From: Anastatus disparis
Taxonomy: Eukaryota; Arthropoda; Insecta; Hymenoptera; Eupelmidae
DNA length: 64,000 bases
Direction: 5' to 3'
Assembly: GCA_017163975.1 (NCBI GenBank)
Contig: JAFFSR010000249.1
Location: forward strand, 5,083,001-5,147,000
Made by a program: the position numbers and the translations under genes. The notes under the pieces are model-generated. The model was not told the DNA's origin. It did no database searches and was given only the letters and a program-made list of their open reading frames with translations. Within the stretch, counting starts at the first letter, position 1, and each line of letters opens with the position of its first letter. Positions 58,925-64,000 of this stretch are shown one piece after another.

Positions 58925-59430
58925 ATATTCAAAATCATCGAAAGATTTACATTGGCTGAGTAATCGCCACTTCATAAATTCTTTTTAAATGTTTCATATT
59001 AGAAAATAATCGCGATATTATGAAATATATGTAAGCTTACATTGGCTGAATAATCGCCACTTCATAAATTCTTTTTAAATGTTTCATATTAGAAAATTAT
59101 CGCGATATTATGAAATATATGAAAGCTTACATTGGCTGAGTAATCGCCACTTCATAAATTCTTTTTAAATGTTTCATATTAGAAAATAATCGCGATATTA
59201 TGAAATATATGAAAGCTTACATTGGCTGAGTAATCGCCACTTGAAAAATTCTTTTCAAATGTCTCATATTAGGAAATAATCGCTATATTATTAAATATCT
59301 GAAAACTTACATTGGCTGAGTAATCGCCACTTGAAAAGTTATTATTCAAACTCTTGTGTTAAATATGCAATCATGATATTGAAAATGAACCAAAAATGTA
59401 CATTGGCTGAGTTATCGCCACATATAATAT
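58925..59430 (+). repeat. 90-bp tandem repeat, six units
   Basis: ACATTGGCTGAGTAATCGCCAC occurs at 58951, 59041, 59131, 59221, 59311 and 59402. Between them are TTCATAAATTCTTTTTAAATG and ATCGCGATATTATGAAATATA. The three central units are almost identical; the outer ones have diverged, as in arrays that turn over in the middle. Confidence 0.85.
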
Positions 59431-60640
59431 TGGAAATTTTTACCAGCATGAAGTAAATAAATAATTTAAATAAATGCCATGAAAAAAATTGTTTTATTGC
59501 TTTATATAAGTTCATATCGTATAGAAAAAAATTCAGAAGTCATGCATAAACAGCTATAGAAAACCTGTGTATTTATATGAGCCCACATAATTAATATACG
59601 ATGTATCCATAGTCCATACACAATATGCATAAATGCGTCTAATTATGTAAATCTTATTCATAGTCAGTATATTATCTCCATTTTAATTTATTTTTTTTTA
59701 TTCGAAAAACCAATTTTCTTATTAGCAAAGGACAGAAATATGATTCTTCCTCTTAAAATATCTCTTCATTTTCTATAATTTTGTAATAGTATTAGATATC
59801 TCGAATGATTTCAAAGATTTATGTCTATTAAGGAAATAATATTTATAATAAATGATGTTTAAAAATATTACTTTTTATTTTTGTAAAAAATTAAAGTTTC
59901 ATGATTTCATGTAAATAGCAAGAATGTTTATTGTTCGGTTAAATAAACAAAAATGTTAAAGATTTAATAAAAATTATATGTAAATGCATAACTAATTCAG
60001 AATTTCTTTATCTTTGGAATTTGACTTATATGGATTTTAAATGATTTAATTCAAATAAAATGAATTACTAATTTGATTTCTTAACTTTCGTGGTACGTAA
60101 ATAATTGCTAAGATTCATAAATTCTCAAATTTTTTAAATAATAACGCTTATTACCTGTATATCGGAATGATGTTTGATGAAAAAATGTTAAAATTATTCA
60201 CTAATTACAATAGTAATATGCTTTCTCGAAGTTAAATTTCGCTGGCATTATTTGAACAAAAAATTCATAAATTAGTAGGGATACTACCACAAATTTATAT
60301 GCGAGATTATTTGTATGAATGATCTTTATGTATAGGTATCAACTACGAGTAAATCAACATATTTCATGGAAGTTGCATGAATCTTAAACAATTGTTCTTT
60401 TAAAATCTTTTTATTTCCGAGTATTCTTCGACCTAATCAAACAACCTTAGAATCAAAATCGAAAAGAATCTCCAAGTTTCATTTGACATAGTCCCTGCAA
60501 ATGCCTGTAAACTTCATAACCGGTATGAAAATTTCAAAATTCATTCATATAGACGACTTCCAGGTAGCCAGGATCACCTGGATATTGTGAGATGTCATCT
60601 CGGGAAACGTACATGTTATTAATAAATAATGGCTAAATTT
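59431..60640. other. interior of the 15-kb element, nothing recognised
   Basis: AT-rich with no coding pattern and no paired repeats noticed. Confidence 0.35.
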
Positions 60641-60785
60641 CAAATATTATATATATATATATATAAAGTTAAATATGTGTTTGTATGTGTGAGCGTGTGC
60701 GTGCGCGTATGAGTTGAAATTAAATGTTCCATATAAACTTGAATAAACCTGTGTTTGTTCGTGCGATTCTACATGAAATGTCCCT

Positions 60786-60823
<38 letters not shown>

Positions 60824-60961
60824 TATAATATGCTTGCGAGTCGACATGAAAAGTCCTACGTACATGAACGCGTATGTGCATGGATGCGAATGGACATGAA
60901 ACGTCTCATGTATATAAACCTAAGGGTACTTAGATAGGTGTGTACAAGTCGTCATGAAATG

Positions 60962-61019
<58 letters not shown>

Positions 61020-61544
61020 TGCGGGTGAACGTGATATGAAATGGATCATATATATATGAGAAAACCTGTCTGTCAGGTCGTACATGAGTTGACATGAAGA
61101 GTCGCATGTATATAAAAGCGTGTATGCATGAATGCAAATTGACATGAGACGTCCAATATATGTAAACCTGAAGGAACTCGGATAGTCGTGTGAGATTGTC
61201 ATTAAATGTTTCATATATATAGAAAAGCCTGTGATTATGAGTACGTACGAGTTGACATGAAATGTCCCATATATATATATATAATCCTGTATGTGTGTGT
61301 GTGTGTGTGCGTATTGGCATGAAATGTCCCATATATATAAACCTGTATGTGCGTGTGTTGAAATTTACATAAAAAATCCCATGTATATTAACGTGTGTGT
61401 GCATGAATGAAAATTGACATGAAACGTCCCACATATGTAAACCTGAAGGAACTCGGATAGTTGTGTGAGAGTTGTCATGAAATGTCCCATATATATAGAA
61501 AAGCCTGTGATTATAAGTACGTACGAGTTGACAGGAAATGTCTC

Positions 61545-61608
<64 letters not shown>
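60641..61608 (-). repeat. right arm of the 15-kb element, GACATGAAATGTCCC repeats
   Basis: Loose units of about 60-120 bases with TTGACATGAAATGTCCCATATATA, AAACCTG and GTGTGTGCATGAATG recur about a dozen times, with (TA)n at 60786-60821, 60963-61015 and 61546-61608. Within it, AACCTGAAGGAACTCGGATAG appears near 61164 and again near 61440. They mirror the left-arm units at 49385-49840. Confidence 0.75.
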
Positions 61609-61611
<3 letters not shown>

Positions 61612-62950
61612 AACATTTTTATTTCCCATGGGTGGGAAATATTACGTCTTTACCTCCTGTTGCCAGACGCTTCAGTGAGTGACCAGGGTTCGAGGCAGGA
61701 GGTCGGTTAGGACGGACGGTGGAAAGATAAGGATAGTAAACGGGTTGACACGTTTGTTTATACTAGGGAGTACCAGGGCTTTATTGTACTCTGAAACTCA
61801 TATACTACAACGACGTATAACAATAATAATGAAAAGTAATAAACTAACCTAAATTATATAAACCAAAAATAACTAACCTAATATGTGTACGCAAGATACA
61901 AAGAAATAAAGATTGAATTTAATATGTGCCACTTGACGGCTTTATGCGCCTCTTGTTGGCTACGGAGATAAATGGAATCAAAAATAATTGAAATTAACTT
62001 TATATTTAATAATAGTCGAATTAGACTAACGGCGGTTAACGGCCTGGACGGTTTTAATGAACAAACAAAATCATAACAATTATAATGTTAATAAACTAAT
62101 TTAGTAACGGTGGGTGGATGATACCCTTAATGCGGTAGCGCGGAATATGGCTGAAGGCCTGTGATTCTCTAATACGCGACAACCACACGTGGTTAGAGAA
62201 ATCTTAGCTTGCCTCTTTCCGGCGGTGGCAATAGGTGGGAAACACCCTTAATACTAACTTAATGCTACGGTTATAATAGGTGGAAAAACACCTTAAAGTT
62301 ATTATGAACTAATCTTAGACAGAATGTCTTGTATACGGATCGGCGCGGCGGCTCGGTAGTATATAACGGTTCGGTGGAAATCACCCTTAATATCAAATAT
62401 TAGTTAATAATGAATTAATAAGAATTACTATTTACAAAACGGCCGGTACGGCGGCTCGGTAGTACAAACTAATATGATCCTATATTAAGTTAAACTAATC
62501 TAATTTATACAGGACGGGCGGTACGGCGGTACAGCGGTACGGCGGTGCGGAAGTGCATTGGCGGTTCTCTCGGTCGCATTTTTATCTAAGCCAGCGAGCG
62601 CACTCGGCAAAGATTAATTGCGTCTCGACTTGCTTCTAATGGTTTGATACATTAGAGCGAGCGAGAGAGAGTGGCTTTTCTTATAAGGCATAGGAGCCTC
62701 ATATAAGAAAGCCAGTACTGTATACTGCTTTCTCTCTCTAGGCCAGCGAGCGCACTCGGCTAAGAGAGAGGGAGAGCACAGTACCCAATGCCTCCACTCT
62801 TCGCTGAGCCTTAGCTCTTATATCTACCCGAGCTCGCTGTTCCTCTTGTGGAAGCAGCAAAAACTGACGGCACCTGGCGGTTGAGCCTGTTACTATCGTG
62901 CCTCGCGGGAGATTTGAATATCCTGTCTGCACGATTATGAATAATCGTTG

Positions 62951-62952
<2 letters not shown>
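61609..62952 (-). mobile_element. candidate solo LTR in the right arm
   Basis: A 1.34-kb GC-richer block, TGTAACATTTTT to CGTTGCA, is set in the middle of TA repeat. Its ends are TG...CA. On the minus strand GTACAATAAAGCC (61785-61797) offers a polyadenylation signal about 180 bases before the end. Inside are repeated phrases GGTGGAAACACCCTTAA, GGCGGCTCGGTAGTA and CCAGCGAGCGCACTCGGC (62591 and 62743). No open frame of note. A long gypsy- or BEL-type LTR is the likeliest reading; the target duplication (ATAT) is uninformative in this setting. Confidence 0.45.
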
Positions 62953-63002
<50 letters not shown>

Positions 63003-63677
63003 ACTTATCTGTATCTATGCGTGTGGGTCGACATGAAATGTTGCATATATATGAGCCCAGGTGCGTATGTATGTGCGTGACCACATATGTTTTTCTATAA
63101 ACATATATATGATAAAAATTCCTTAGTACGTTTAATTAAAAAGGAGTTGTGGAATTTTTAATTAAAGCCCCCGAATTCACAAATCATAATCATAACTGAC
63201 GCTCTTTCAATTCACGATTACATTTTGATTTCTTAATTGAAATTTATTTAATTAAGAATTCCTTTTGATTTTGTAATTAAAGCCCTTTCAATTTACGATT
63301 ACATTTTAATTTCTAAATTGAAATTTATTTAATTAAGGATTCCTTTTAATTTTGTAATTAAAGCCCTTTCAATTCACGATTACATTTTAATTTTTTAATT
63401 GAAATTTATTTAATTAAGAATTCCTTTTGATTTTGTAATTAAAGTCATTTTAATTTACGATTACATTATGATTTCTTAATTGAAATTTATTTAATTAAGA
63501 ATTCCTTTTGATTTTTTAATTAAAGCCTTTTCAATTCACGATTAGATTTTGATTTGTTAATTATAATATTTTTAATTATCAATTTAAAAGGAATTGTTAA
63601 TTAAATAAAACTTTAATTACAAATTCAAAAATGATTCGTAATTCAAATAATTTTTAATTACTTTTTTTGCAACCCTG
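62953..63677 (-). repeat. right terminal arm of the 15-kb element: 81-bp tandem repeats
   Basis: After (TA)n to about 63000 the sequence mirrors the left arm: CATATATATGAGCCCAGGTGC, then CAATTCACGATTACATTTTGATT and relatives at about 63208, 63289, 63370, 63451 and 63532 (81-base spacing), ending TTTGCAACCCTG. Confidence 0.8.
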
Positions 63678-64000
63678 ATTTACAGTTTCAATATCGTCGA
63701 GAGTTTGAAGCTTTTAATTGTGCGCGCGCGTGTGTTTATCCCAAATAGATTTTTATTTTAAATTTAATTTTTTTATGAAATAAATAATTTAAAAAAAAAT
63801 CCACGCGATTTAACATTGAGAAAAAATTCCCACAGTCATTGGTGCATCGACACGTGCATGAACAAGTAAGTATTGACACAACTTTTTATATCACACGCCG
63901 CGTTTCTGCTTTCTCGGTGGAATCACGCACAGATACGACATATGTCCGTTTTTAGAATATTTGACGGTTAACTTTTTAAAATTACCCTTTAAGTTACCTA
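63678..64000. other. right target copy and flank of the 15-kb element
   Basis: ATTTACAG at 63678-63685 repeats the left flank. The rest has no recognised gene, although it may hold upstream sequence of the ZMYM1-like hAT pseudogene that the element separated from the part at 48.6 kb. Confidence 0.5.

Larger units (their letters stand above)
48616..63677. mobile_element. 15.06-kb hAT-type element with repeat-built arms
   Basis: The ends CAGGGTTGCAAA and TTTGCAACCCTG are inverted and flanked by a perfect 8-bp duplication; both the CAGGG start and the 8-bp target are hAT hallmarks. Each end continues into 81-bp tandem repeats and then ATATAT/GACATGAAATG-type repeats, in inverted orientation on the two sides, giving arms of more than 1.2 kb. 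Inside are remnants of a BED/hAT transposase (57.25-58.8 kb), a 90-bp tandem repeat, two hairpin elements and a candidate solo LTR. It inserted just upstream of the ZMYM1-like hAT pseudogene. The transposase inside is broken, so movement, if any, would need help from another copy. Confidence 0.75.

Noticed and set aside
58951..59420. 90-bp repeats as a CRISPR-like array
   Set aside because: The sequence between the conserved blocks is also repeated, so there are no spacers.

Overview
The window looks like a stretch of AT-rich animal heterochromatin, most likely from an arthropod. I infer this from the element families: CsRn1-type Ty3/gypsy, a Penelope-like element with a GIY-YIG nuclease, hAT, a Helitron helicase and many foldback MITEs. 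I recognise no host gene, rRNA or confident tRNA. Nearly every coding-looking stretch is a transposable element, mostly broken, and the spaces hold microsatellites and tandem repeats. The species cannot be told from the sequence.

Layout. 0.3-1.15 kb: pseudogene of a transposon-associated family. 2.0-2.5 kb: dispersed repeat, whose second copy at 40.4 kb is split by a gypsy LTR. 3.7-13.7 kb: a decayed Ty3/gypsy on the minus strand (gag, protease, RT, RNase H, integrase tail), carrying a 165-bp tandem array and split inside gag by about 3.3 kb of repeats and a foldback element. 14.7-19.99 kb: a non-LTR retrotransposon (ORF1, and ORF2 with one frameshift) plus a 5'-truncated relative, both set in (CT)n tracts. 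20.1-24.6 kb: a candidate LTR, a 3.4-kb long-TIR element and a foldback MITE. 25.85-32.54 kb: two Penelope copies in opposite orientation; the plus copy is interrupted by a 3.03-kb element with a TA duplication, which holds a 1.27-kb insertion in one arm. 33.8-36.96 kb: a 3.2-kb T-rich tandem array. 36.9-40.4 kb: a Helitron/Pif1 helicase fragment fused in frame to a truncated CsRn1-type gypsy that keeps its 5' LTR, tRNA-Trp primer site, gag, protease and RT. 41.46-45.53 kb: a complete DNA transposon with about 700-bp TIRs, a 5-bp duplication and an unusual DDE-like transposase frame holding two in-frame stops. 45.96-48.56 kb: a ZMYM1-like hAT transposase pseudogene. 48,616-63,677: a 15-kb hAT-type element bounded by CAGGGTTGCAAA termini and a perfect 8-bp duplication, ATTTACAG. 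Its arms are built from 81-bp tandem repeats; inside lie remnants of its own BED/hAT transposase, a 90-bp tandem repeat, hairpin elements and a candidate solo LTR.

The boundaries give a relative insertion order in several places, which makes the window useful for stratigraphy. The strongest candidates for something undescribed are the 15-kb hAT element with repeat-built arms, the 4.07-kb TIR transposon, the gypsy-Helitron chimeric frame and the 3.2-kb T-rich array.
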